Assembly: GCF_029933015.1 (NCBI RefSeq)
Contig: NZ_JAOZOZ010000021.1
Location: forward strand, 1-11,191
Length of the DNA: 11,191 nt
Source: Hydrogenimonas sp.
Lineage (GTDB): Bacteria; Campylobacterota; Campylobacteria; Campylobacterales; Hydrogenimonadaceae
Reading direction: 5' to 3'
Shown here: in pieces, positions 1 through 6,802 of the stretch
How positions within the stretch are numbered: position 1 is the first letter of the stretch
How the letters are laid out: the number at the start of each line of letters is the position of its first letter
The notes under the pieces: model-generated
What the model saw: only the letters and a program-made list of their open reading frames with translations
What the model was told of the DNA's origin: nothing
Database searches by the model: none
Program-made: the position numbers and the translations under genes

Positions 1-2
1 GC

Positions 3-47
3 TCACGAAGCAAAATCGTCTCCGTTACCGCCCATTGGGATTTTTGA
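3..47 (+). CDS. 3' end of an upstream gene, possible outer-membrane beta-barrel protein
   Basis: Only the last 14 codons and a TGA stop lie in the window, reading SRSKIVSVTAHWDF. This is the frame with the C-rich third positions typical of the neighbouring genes, which is why I favour it over the two other open frames here. From the C-terminus, alternate residues are hydrophobic or aromatic (F, W, A, V, V) and the intervening ones polar (D, H, T, S). A terminal Phe with an aromatic two positions before it matches the C-terminal signature of outer-membrane barrels recognised by BamA. That is an inference from 14 residues; the gene cannot be named. It ends 32 nt before aroB in the same direction, so it may head the same transcript. 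Confidence 0.4.
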   Translation, partial: SRSKIVSVTAHWDF

Positions 48-79
48 GATTGGGTTCAAATCAATTATCAGGTTTTTTC

Positions 80-1132
80 ATGAAAGTATCCATTAAACTC
101 CCCGAACAGCAAAGCAGAGACTACGACATCACGATCGACTCACTGCCCGAAATCACCCTCGAAGGCAAAGCGGCGATCATCACCAATCCGAAGATTTCCG
201 GCCTGCACCTGCAGCGGGTGCTCGAAAGGGTGAAAGCGGCGGAACTCTACGTCGTGACGATTCCGGACGGAGAATACTACAAGACGATGGAGACGATCGA
301 GTCGATCCTCGAAAACCTCTTCAACCATCGCCTCGACAGAAAATCGACGCTGATCGCCTTCGGCGGCGGCGTGATCGGCGACATGACGGGATTTGCCGCG
401 AGTATTTTCCAGCGGGGCATCGACTTTATCCAGATTCCCACGACGCTTCTGTCGCAGGTGGATGCCAGTGTGGGAGGAAAAACCGGGATCAACAACCGTT
501 TCGGCAAGAATCTCGTCGGGGCTTTCCATCAGCCCAGAGCCGTCTATATCGACACCTACTGGCTGAAGACCCTGCCGGCCAGGGAGTTCGCCGCAGGCGT
601 GGCGGAGATCGTCAAGATGGCGGTGATGTTCGACGAAGCCTTTTTCGAATGGCTCGAGACCCACGATCTGCACGACGAGGCCAATCTCAAAGAGGCGATC
701 AGGCGCTCGGTGGAGCTGAAGGCGAAAGTGGTCAACGAGGACGAGAAGGAGAAGGGTGTGCGCGCCGTGCTCAACTACGGCCATACTTTCGGTCATGTCA
801 TCGAAAACTTCAGCGGTTACGGCAGCTATCTTCACGGCGAGGCTGTAGCCCTGGGGATGATCATGGCCAACGCGCTGGCCATGGCCCACGGACTTTTCAG
901 CGAAGAGGAGGCGGAGCGGGTGAAAAAGCTCCTCGAACGTTACGGCCTGCCCACCGAATACACCATCGATTCGGCCGAAGAGTTCTACGACCAGTTCTTC
1001 CTGGACAAAAAGAGCCACGACAACAAGATCACCTTCATCGTTCCCGAAAGGATCGGCCACTACAGAATGCTCGTCGATCCTGAGAAAGAGAAGGTGATCG
1101 AAGTCCTCGAAACTTTCGAAAAGGATCGCTGA
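80..1132 (+). CDS. aroB: 3-dehydroquinate synthase
   Basis: AroB converts DAHP to 3-dehydroquinate, the second step of the shikimate pathway, in the cytoplasm, using NAD+ and a divalent metal. The 350-residue product is of normal family length. It shows the nucleotide-binding GGGVIGD (residues 95-101), the PTTLLSQVDASVGGKTGIN block (about 120-138), and the expected metal ligands Glu176 (GVAEIVK), His235 (NYGHTFGH) and His252 (LHGEAVALGM). I chose the ATG at 80 because the protein then starts MKVSIKLPEQ, like relatives; a TTG at 35 is in frame but adds 15 atypical residues. A weak AGG lies 7 nt upstream. It is followed after 1 nt by the channel gene, so it is the first complete gene of a five-gene run. 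Confidence 0.97.
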   Translation: MKVSIKLPEQQSRDYDITIDSLPEITLEGKAAIITNPKISGLHLQRVLERVKAAELYVVTIPDGEYYKTMETIESILENLFNHRLDRKSTLIAFGGGVIGDMTGFAASIFQRGIDFIQIPTTLLSQVDASVGGKTGINNRFGKNLVGAFHQPRAVYIDTYWLKTLPAREFAAGVAEIVKMAVMFDEAFFEWLETHDLHDEANLKEAIRRSVELKAKVVNEDEKEKGVRAVLNYGHTFGHVIENFSGYGSYLHGEAVALGMIMANALAMAHGLFSEEEAERVKKLLERYGLPTEYTIDSAEEFYDQFFLDKKSHDNKITFIVPERIGHYRMLVDPEKEKVIEVLETFEKDR

Positions 1133-1133
1133 A

Positions 1134-2816
1134 GTGCGGTTGAAACTCTTTCTGCTTCTTTTTGTCGCACTCGTTTCCCATGGGGAGATGAATCGTACGA
1201 AACAGAGTGTGCCTGTGGCGGTACAGGAGGCCTCTAAATCGCTCAAAGAGATCGACGCCCTGAAAAAGAAAGAGGAGGAGGCTAGAAGAAAAGAGGCGAA
1301 GATCCGGCAGCTCAAGAGCTCTCTGGCACAGATCAACCGCCGCCTCAACGAGGAGAGCGTCTGGCAGAAGATCTACGCGAACCATCTGACCTACACCCAG
1401 ATCGAATCGAAAATCAAGGATCTCGACCGAAAGATCGCAAAGTACAAAAAAGCGGGCGCCAGGAGATACCGCTCCAAAATCAGGGAGCTCGAAAACAGCA
1501 AAGCCCAGTTGCTGGAGCGTCTGAATCTGCTCAAGGATTATCGCCAGAATCCCTTCAAAACGCTCATCCGGCCCAAAAAGATCACGGAAATCCCCACCGT
1601 GACCAATCCGGTGGCGATCGTCAACGCCTTCTCCTACATCAAACAGCTGGGCGAGCATCTCTCCCGTTTCGAACACGAAATCCGCAACCTCGAACTCTTC
1701 ACGGGGATGCTGGAGCAGAAAGAGGGCATTCTCAAAGAGCTCGCGGAGCTCAGACCCGACGATGCGGAAGTCAAGAAAGCGCTCGCCCAGACACGGAAAG
1801 AGCTGAAAGAGGCGCAGGATGCCCTGAGCCTCCATCAGACGGCGCTGGTCGTCTACAAGAAGCGGGTGGACGAGATCAAGCTGCGACTCACCGGTCAGAT
1901 CAAGGAGCAGGCGAAAAAGGCGGGAAGCATAGGCATCACGATCCTCGTACTGCTGCTGCTGGTCATTCTGATAAAGTGGCTCGTCAAACGGACGGTCACC
2001 GACAACGAACGCTTCTATATGGCCAACAAGATCATCAACTTCTCTTTCGTCTTCATCGTCGTGATGATCCTGCTCTTCGCTTACATCGAAAACGTCTCCT
2101 ATCTCGTGACGGTTCTCGGTTTCGCATCCGCGGGTATCGCGATCGCGATGAAAGACTGGTTCATGAGCATTCTGGGTTGGCTGGTCATCGTCCTGGGCGG
2201 CTCGATCCACGCGGGTGACAGGATACGGGTGGACAAGGACGGGATGAGATATGTGGGCGACGTCCTGGATATCTCGCTTTTCCGTATCACGATCCTGGAG
2301 GATATCACGCTCACTTCCTATATGCACAATCGCCGTGCCGGACGGATCATCTTCATCCCCAACAACTTCATCTTCACCAACATGATCGCCAACTACTCCC
2401 ATGCGACGCTCAAGACGGTCTGGGATGGTATCGATTTTACGATCACGTTCAACTCCAACCACAAAAAGGCGCAGCATATCGCCAAGGAGACGGCGAAAAA
2501 GTATGCCAAGGGCTACACCGACATCACGAGAAAGCAACTCAACCGTCTGAGGGCGAAATACAGTCTGAAAAACACGAACGTCGAGCCCAGGGTCTACTCT
2601 TTTATCGAAGAAAATGGTATAAGGATCAGTGTATGGTACCTGACCAACGCCTATGCGACGCTGACGCTGCGCAGTACCATTTCAGCGGAAATTCTCGATC
2701 TGATCAAAGAGGAGGACGATATCGTCATAGCCTATCCTTCACAGCACATCTATCTCGACCGGGCCAAGGGAAAGCCGACGCTGCCCGATCTGTCCGAAGG
2801 CGGTGAACCCGTATGA
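1134..2816 (+). CDS. MscS-family mechanosensitive ion channel with long coiled-coil N-terminus
   Basis: A 560-residue inner-membrane channel of the MscS family, expected to open under membrane tension and protect against osmotic downshock. It starts at GTG with AAGGAT about 8 nt upstream, 1 nt after the aroB stop. Residues 1-17 form a signal-peptide-like segment (MRLKLFLLLFVALVSHG). Residues about 30-135 and 180-260 are strongly charged and heptad-like, suggesting a periplasmic coiled-coil domain. Membrane segments are about 264-286, 301-318 and 322-357; the last is Gly/Ala rich (GFASAGIAIAMKDW), as in the pore-lining helix of MscS. A beta domain follows (SIHAGDRIRV, then RIIFIPNNFIFTNMIANYS, 404-422). 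The C-terminal 130 residues are the usual mixed alpha/beta part. The solute preference cannot be read from sequence. The stop overlaps the start of mtaB as ATGA. Confidence 0.92.
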   Translation: MRLKLFLLLFVALVSHGEMNRTKQSVPVAVQEASKSLKEIDALKKKEEEARRKEAKIRQLKSSLAQINRRLNEESVWQKIYANHLTYTQIESKIKDLDRKIAKYKKAGARRYRSKIRELENSKAQLLERLNLLKDYRQNPFKTLIRPKKITEIPTVTNPVAIVNAFSYIKQLGEHLSRFEHEIRNLELFTGMLEQKEGILKELAELRPDDAEVKKALAQTRKELKEAQDALSLHQTALVVYKKRVDEIKLRLTGQIKEQAKKAGSIGITILVLLLLVILIKWLVKRTVTDNERFYMANKIINFSFVFIVVMILLFAYIENVSYLVTVLGFASAGIAIAMKDWFMSILGWLVIVLGGSIHAGDRIRVDKDGMRYVGDVLDISLFRITILEDITLTSYMHNRRAGRIIFIPNNFIFTNMIANYSHATLKTVWDGIDFTITFNSNHKKAQHIAKETAKKYAKGYTDITRKQLNRLRAKYSLKNTNVEPRVYSFIEENGIRISVWYLTNAYATLTLRSTISAEILDLIKEEDDIVIAYPSQHIYLDRAKGKPTLPDLSEGGEPV

Positions 2817-4060
2817 AAAAGGTCTATTTCAAGACGTTCGGCTGCCGTACCAACCAGTTCGACACCCAGGTGATGATGTCGAGACTCGGCTCCTACAAAC
2901 TCGCCTCCAGCGAGGAGGAGGCCGACATCATCGTCGTCAACTCCTGTACCGTCACCAACGGTGCCGACAGCGGGGTGCGGGGATATATCAACCAGGTTCA
3001 CCGTCTCTACGGGGACAGACGCATACTGCTGACCGGATGCGGTGCCCATACGAAAGGGGAGTCGCTTTTTGAAACCGGCAAAGTTCACGGCGTTTTCGGC
3101 CACAGCGAAAAAGAGAGGGTGACGAAATTTCTCGGCAGCGACGAGCGGTTTTACGAGATCGGCGATCTGAAGCATGTCGACACGACGGTGGTGGAGCAGT
3201 TCGTCGGCAAGTCCCGCGCTTTCATCAAGATCCAGGAGGGGTGCAGTTTCCGGTGCAGCTACTGCATCATCCCCTATGTACGTGGCAACGCCAGAAGCCT
3301 CGACGAAGAGCAGATCCTCGAACAGGTGCGCCGACTGGCGGCCAACGGATTCGGGGAGTTCATCCTCACGGGGACCAACGTGGGAAGCTACGGCATCGAC
3401 CGGGGAAGCTCCATCGCGAAACTGCTTGGGCGCATGAGCCTCATACGCGGGGTCAGACGCATACGCATCGGTTCTTTGGAACCGGTGCAGATCACCGAAG
3501 AGTTCAAGGAGTTGCTGGACGAACCCTGGATGGCGAAGCATCTGCACATCGCCCTGCAGCACACTTCCGACAGAATGCTGAAGATCATGAACCGGCGCAA
3601 CCGTTACCCCGAGGATCTGGAGCTTTTCGAAGAGATCGCAGGACACGGCTACGCCATCGGAACCGACTTCATCGTCGGCCATCCGGGCGAGGACGAAGCG
3701 GCGTGGGAAGAGGCGATCGGGCGTATCGAGAAGCTGCCTCTTACCCATATCCACGCCTTCACCTACTCCAAAAGAGACGGCACGCCCAGCGCCGTGATGA
3801 AACCGCAGATCCCGGGCAATGTCGCCAAAGCCCGTCACAGGGAGCTGACCACGCTCGTCAAGAAGAAAAACCTGGCGTTTCGGCGCGGGCTGAAAGCGCC
3901 GCTGGATATTCTCGTCGAGAGCGAGAAAGAGGGACGATATATCGGTCTGGACCAGTACTTCAACAAAGTCGCCATTGCGAGCGACCGCGATCTCAGAGGC
4001 GAATGGATCCGGCTGGAGAGTTTCGAAGCGGGGGAGGAGATGAACCGTGGAAATTTCTAA
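2813..4060 (+). CDS. mtaB: tRNA (t6A37-C2)-methylthiotransferase MtaB
   Basis: A radical-SAM methylthiotransferase of 415 residues, expected to convert t6A to ms2t6A at position 37 of ANN-decoding tRNAs, using two iron-sulfur clusters. The N-terminal domain carries the three auxiliary-cluster cysteines Cys11 (TFGCRTNQFD), Cys45 (VVNSCTVTN) and Cys76 (LLTGCGAH). The radical-SAM motif is Cys144-x3-Cys148-x2-Cys151 (EGCSFRCSYC). The TIM-barrel continues through ILTGTNVGSYG (184-194), RIGSLEP (218-224) and GTDFIVGHPGE (283-293). Residues about 362-403 look like a TRAM domain. The compact N-terminus and the TFGCRTNQFDTQ start favour MtaB over MiaB or RimO, although that assignment is by motif only. 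It starts at an ATG overlapping the upstream stop by 4 nt, and its last 14 nt overlap the next gene. Confidence 0.9.
   Translation: MKKVYFKTFGCRTNQFDTQVMMSRLGSYKLASSEEEADIIVVNSCTVTNGADSGVRGYINQVHRLYGDRRILLTGCGAHTKGESLFETGKVHGVFGHSEKERVTKFLGSDERFYEIGDLKHVDTTVVEQFVGKSRAFIKIQEGCSFRCSYCIIPYVRGNARSLDEEQILEQVRRLAANGFGEFILTGTNVGSYGIDRGSSIAKLLGRMSLIRGVRRIRIGSLEPVQITEEFKELLDEPWMAKHLHIALQHTSDRMLKIMNRRNRYPEDLELFEEIAGHGYAIGTDFIVGHPGEDEAAWEEAIGRIEKLPLTHIHAFTYSKRDGTPSAVMKPQIPGNVAKARHRELTTLVKKKNLAFRRGLKAPLDILVESEKEGRYIGLDQYFNKVAIASDRDLRGEWIRLESFEAGEEMNRGNF
4033..4039 (+). promoter_or_regulatory. Strong ribosome binding site for the FtsH-like gene, inside mtaB
   Basis: GGAGGAG lies in the last codons of mtaB, 7 nt before the GTG at 4047. 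It decides the GTG as start of the FtsH-like protein. A nearby ATG at 4040 is in the mtaB frame and is not a competing start. Confidence 0.75.
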
Positions 4061-5696
4061 AAAGAACCGGATCATTCTCGCAGTCTCTGCACTGCTTGTC
4101 GTGGCGGTCCTGGCGGTGGCCTATTTCCGTGACCGCTCGAAGGTGATCGATGCCCAGACGGCCGAGAATCTGATCCGCAACTCCCTCGTGACCGACGCCG
4201 TCATCGAAGGACCCTATCTCTATTTCCGAAGCGGAGGCACACTCTACAAGGTACCCAAGGACGCCGTCGATCTCAAAGAGGTCTACAACGCCACGGCCGT
4301 GAAGATCGTCGAGCCAAACCCCTACCTCGCCGATATCTTCACGGTACTGATCCTGGCACTTCTGGTGGCCTATCTGCTCCGGTGGGCGAAGAAGAACAGG
4401 GAGCTGAAAGAGCAGCAGCTGAGCGAGCAGATCCAGCTGGCCAGCGAGCTGCAGAAACCGGCCGACATCCAGCCGATCATCTCCAACATCACCTTCAACG
4501 ACGTGGCCGGCATCGACGATGTGAAAGAGGAGCTGGAGGAGATCATCGATTTTCTAAAACATCCGAAAAAATATCTCAATTTCGGTATTCGCATGCCCCG
4601 TGGCGTTCTGCTCGTGGGACCTCCCGGTGTCGGAAAGACACTGATCGCCAAAGCCGTCGCCGGAGAGGCGGGCGTGCCTTTCTTCTACCAAAGCGGTGCA
4701 TCTTTCGTACAGATCTACGTGGGTATGGGAGCCAAACGGGTCCGGGAACTCTTCAAGCGGGCCAAGGCGATGGCGCCGGCCATCGTCTTCATCGACGAGA
4801 TCGACGCGGTGGGCAAGGCCCGGGGCGGTATGCGCAACGACGAGCGGGAAGCGACGCTCAACCAGCTTCTTACCGAGATGGACGGTTTCGAGGACAGCAG
4901 CGGCATCATCGTCATCGCCGCCACCAACAAGATCGAAATGCTCGACGACGCGCTGCTTCGGCCGGGACGGTTCGACAGGAGGGTTTTCGTCTCGCTGCCC
5001 AACAAGGAGGAGCGCAAGTCGATCCTGAAGATCTACCTGGCCAACAAACCCCACTACGTCGATCTCGACGAAATCGCGGAGATGACGGTGGGATTCAGCG
5101 GTGCGGCTCTCTCCTCATTGGTCAACGAAGCGGCGATCCACGCCCTGAAAAACGGCAAGAAGATCATCGAGATCGAGGATTTCCAGGCCGTCAAGGACAA
5201 GGTGCTGCTGGGAAAACGGAAGATCCTTACCTACAGCGACGAGGAGAAGCGAATCCAGGCGGTCTATCAGGCCGCCAAGGCGGTCGCCGCCTACTGGCTC
5301 GACGTCCATTTTACGAAGATCGGTCTTTTGAGCGACCATTTCCAACATTCGGAAAAGGAGATCGTCTCCAAAACGGAGATGCTCAACCGTATCAAAGTCT
5401 ATCTAGCGGGCGATACGATGATGCATCACCACTTCCACGAACACTTCACCAACGCCGCCCACGATCTCAAAGAGGCGAGGCTGCTGGCCCAGGAGATGGT
5501 CGAACACTACGGGATGGGGGATCGTTTCGGTTTCGATCCGACGGATGTGGAGAAGATCCTCGAAGAGGCCAGACTCGATGTGGAGGGTTTCATCGGCCGG
5601 ATGGAGCGTGGGATTCTGAGCCTGGCCGACGAGATCGTCAGACGGGAGATCGTGACGAAAGAGGATGTCAAAGAGATTCTCCATGACATTTTTTAG
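4047..5696 (+). CDS. FtsH-like AAA+ protein with degenerate (likely inactive) M41 protease domain
   Basis: A 549-residue membrane AAA+ protein with FtsH architecture. Membrane segments are about 8-26 and 93-112, with a roughly 65-residue periplasmic part between. The ATPase domain is intact: Walker A GPPGVGKT (191-198), pore loop YVG (224-226), Walker B IVFIDE (246-251), and the second region of homology ending LLRPGRFDRR with Arg305 and Arg308. The zinc-protease HEXXH of true FtsH, usually YHEAGHA, is replaced by YQAAKA: residues 408-412 are Q-A-A-K-A. Both His ligands and the catalytic Glu are therefore gone, while the Asp of the later NDL motif persists as Asp473. It probably unfolds or remodels membrane proteins without cutting them; that is inference. 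Its start overlaps mtaB by 14 nt, and bioV overlaps its end by 14 nt. The normal ftsH gene must lie elsewhere. Confidence 0.9.
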   Translation: MEISKKNRIILAVSALLVVAVLAVAYFRDRSKVIDAQTAENLIRNSLVTDAVIEGPYLYFRSGGTLYKVPKDAVDLKEVYNATAVKIVEPNPYLADIFTVLILALLVAYLLRWAKKNRELKEQQLSEQIQLASELQKPADIQPIISNITFNDVAGIDDVKEELEEIIDFLKHPKKYLNFGIRMPRGVLLVGPPGVGKTLIAKAVAGEAGVPFFYQSGASFVQIYVGMGAKRVRELFKRAKAMAPAIVFIDEIDAVGKARGGMRNDEREATLNQLLTEMDGFEDSSGIIVIAATNKIEMLDDALLRPGRFDRRVFVSLPNKEERKSILKIYLANKPHYVDLDEIAEMTVGFSGAALSSLVNEAAIHALKNGKKIIEIEDFQAVKDKVLLGKRKILTYSDEEKRIQAVYQAAKAVAAYWLDVHFTKIGLLSDHFQHSEKEIVSKTEMLNRIKVYLAGDTMMHHHFHEHFTNAAHDLKEARLLAQEMVEHYGMGDRFGFDPTDVEKILEEARLDVEGFIGRMERGILSLADEIVRREIVTKEDVKEILHDIF

Positions 5697-6201
5697 CGGC
5701 TTTTCGCTGCGGAACGAAGCTGCGCTTTTCGAGGAGTATCTGGGAGAGTGGCGTCAGAACCCCTATGTCGTCGCAGGTTTCAGTTATGGGGCCATCAAAG
5801 CGGCGGAGTATGTAAGCCATACCCGAAAGAGGGTGGACAGGCTTCTTCTTCTCTCGCCCGCCTATTTCCTCGGTCGTCCGAAAGCTTTCAAAAAGGCCCA
5901 GAAGATCCATTACAGAAAAGATCCGGAAGCCTATCTCGAAACGTTTCTGAAAAACGCGGCCTTCCCTTCCTCTTTGGATCTCAAACCCTTTCTGGGGCCC
6001 TCATCCTTCGAGGATCTGGAGAGTCTGCTCGACTATCCCTGGCCCGACACTCTCTTTGAAACGCTGGACGAAAAAGGTGTGAAAGTGGAGACCTTTCTGG
6101 GAGGGCGCGACCGTATCGTCGACGCATCCGCGGCCCACGACTTTTTCAGGAGGCATACCACCTCCTATCTTTTCAAGCCCTTTGGGCATCTTCTCCGCTG
6201 A
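5683..6201 (+). CDS. bioV: Pimeloyl-ACP methyl ester esterase (BioV type)
   Basis: A small alpha/beta hydrolase of 172 residues. BioV, described from Helicobacter, removes the methyl group from pimeloyl-ACP methyl ester, completing the pimeloyl precursor for biotin synthesis as BioH does in E. coli. The N-terminus MTFFSGFSLRNEA fits BioV as I remember it. The catalytic triad is visible: Ser34 in the nucleophile elbow AGFSYG (31-36), Asp143 in GGRDRIVD, and His169 in KPFGHLL near the C-terminus. I chose ATG 5683 rather than the in-frame ATG 5665 because the shorter form fits the family start and has AAGAGAT just upstream. It overlaps the FtsH-like gene by 14 nt. Its last 29 bp, including the catalytic His codon, are shared with the opposite-strand FHA gene. 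A general esterase role cannot be excluded. Confidence 0.82.
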   Translation: MTFFSGFSLRNEAALFEEYLGEWRQNPYVVAGFSYGAIKAAEYVSHTRKRVDRLLLLSPAYFLGRPKAFKKAQKIHYRKDPEAYLETFLKNAAFPSSLDLKPFLGPSSFEDLESLLDYPWPDTLFETLDEKGVKVETFLGGRDRIVDASAAHDFFRRHTTSYLFKPFGHLLR

Positions 6202-6673
6202 AAACGATGAAAGTGTAGCGATAGGGAGATTTTTCGGTACCGAGTACGATCGTGTCGCCATCCTTTATCTCGATACGTTCGAGTTGGGAGTCGGCTCCGA
6301 TCCGCGCTTCGTTGACGCCGCTTCCGCATTTGCTTCCGTCGTCGATCAGATAGTAGTGTCCATCCTCTTCGTCGATCTGCATATGGTCTCTGGATATCTG
6401 CAGTCTCTCGCCGAAATCGATCAGGTAGATGTCGTTGGTGGGAACGCTTTTTATGCCGTGTTTGAAACGTTCTTTGACGACGATGTGGCCGTGTTCGTCT
6501 ATCTCTACACGGGACTCCCGCCCGATGCGAAAGGGAAACTTCCATATCGGAATCATGTCGTCGAACATGTTTTTGACCGGTATGGCCGCCGCCGCTTCGT
6601 CCGTCTGAGCGAGCAGCACGGCTTTGGGCAGAAACTGCTTTTTGATCTTCTCTTTGTCGATGTTTTCCGGCAT
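6173..6673 (-). CDS. FHA-domain protein
   Basis: A 166-residue soluble protein with one forkhead-associated domain, a phosphothreonine-binding module. The FHA core spans about residues 46-158: FRIGRES (48-54, with Gly51-Arg52), ISRDHMQI (Ser94, Arg95, His97) and the later SGVNEARI with Asn121, all placed as in functional FHA domains. Residues 1-40 are a charged lead-in with no recognised domain. I see no Ser/Thr kinase or phosphatase nearby, so the phosphopeptide partner is unknown. The ATG at 6673 has GGAG 6 nt upstream, whereas an in-frame ATG at 6736 would add 21 residues across the predicted promoter. It runs leftward and ends inside bioV, with its own start facing mogA across 129 bp. Confidence 0.87.
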   Translation of the reverse strand: MPENIDKEKIKKQFLPKAVLLAQTDEAAAAIPVKNMFDDMIPIWKFPFRIGRESRVEIDEHGHIVVKERFKHGIKSVPTNDIYLIDFGERLQISRDHMQIDEEDGHYYLIDDGSKCGSGVNEARIGADSQLERIEIKDGDTIVLGTEKSPYRYTFIVFSGEDAQRA

Positions 6674-6679
6674 GTTGTA

Positions 6680-6683
6680 CTCC
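6680..6683 (-). promoter_or_regulatory. Ribosome binding site fixing the FHA gene start
   Basis: On the minus strand GGAG stands 6 nt before the ATG at 6673. The upstream in-frame ATG at 6736 has no comparable site, so the 166-residue form is preferred. Confidence 0.65.
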
Positions 6684-6691
6684 GTTTTGTT

Positions 6692-6710
6692 TGATTCTAT
6701 CAACGAATCA
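6692..6710. repeat. Inverted repeat over the FHA promoter
   Basis: TGATTC (6692-6697) and GAATCA (6705-6710) are perfect inverted arms with a 7-nt spacer. They cover the candidate -10 of the FHA gene. A nested TTGAT/ATCAA pair (6691-6695, 6699-6703) also exists. It could be an operator, but short arms in AT-rich DNA arise by chance. Confidence 0.3.
6694..6699 (-). promoter_or_regulatory. Candidate extended -10 element for the FHA gene
   Basis: Read on the minus strand the sequence is TG-A-TAGAAT, an extended -10 form, about 20 nt before the ATG. The transcript leader would be very short. No good -35 is visible, which is usual for sigma-70-type promoters in Campylobacterota. An alternative is the AT-rich TATAAG a little further upstream on the same strand. 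Confidence 0.4.
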
Positions 6711-6712
6711 CT

Positions 6713-6730
6713 TATATTATGATCAATATA
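6713..6730. repeat. AT-rich inverted repeat in the divergent intergenic region
   Basis: TATATT (6713-6718) and AATATA (6725-6730) are perfect inverted arms around ATGATC, with a TGATCA palindrome at 6720-6725. It sits between the two divergent promoters, where a regulator could control both genes. No regulator family is recognised. Confidence 0.3.
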
Positions 6731-6772
6731 GGGCAAAAAGAGTGAAACGGGGCCGACGACCCGTGCCGATTT

Positions 6773-6781
6773 TGGTAAAAT
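6773..6781 (+). promoter_or_regulatory. Candidate extended -10 promoter for mogA and the helicase
   Basis: TG-G-TAAAAT is a good extended -10 match, 21 nt before the mogA ATG at 6803. The predicted leader of about 15 nt just fits the AGAGGA ribosome binding site at 6791-6796. The -35 area is GC-rich and holds an imperfect hairpin (ACGGG at 6747-6751, CCCGT at 6760-6764) instead of TTGACA. Confidence 0.5.
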
Positions 6782-6802
6782 AGATAAAAAAGAGGATAGT
6801 CA

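Noticed and set aside
35..79. TTG start at 35 extending AroB by 15 residues
   Set aside because: The extra residues do not look like an AroB N-terminus and would overlap the preceding gene's end; ATG 80 fits the family.
140..1348. A 402-codon minus-strand open frame spanning aroB and the channel start
   Set aside because: It crosses two well-supported plus-strand genes and their junction, with no start signal or motif of its own.
1035..2537. A 500-codon open frame on the minus strand across the channel gene
   Set aside because: It is the complement of a clearly real MscS gene with a signal peptide, membrane helices and family motifs. The antisense product is compositionally odd. Long antisense frames follow from the G/C-rich third positions here.
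2813..4060. MiaB or RimO instead of MtaB
   Set aside because: All three share the radical-SAM core, but the short N-terminus and the spacing and wording of the Cys11/Cys45/Cys76 segments resemble MtaB. Some doubt remains without an alignment.
6674..6736. Upstream ATG at 6736 for the FHA protein
   Set aside because: It lacks a ribosome binding site and would place the promoter-like inverted repeat inside the gene; ATG 6673 has GGAG 6 nt upstream.
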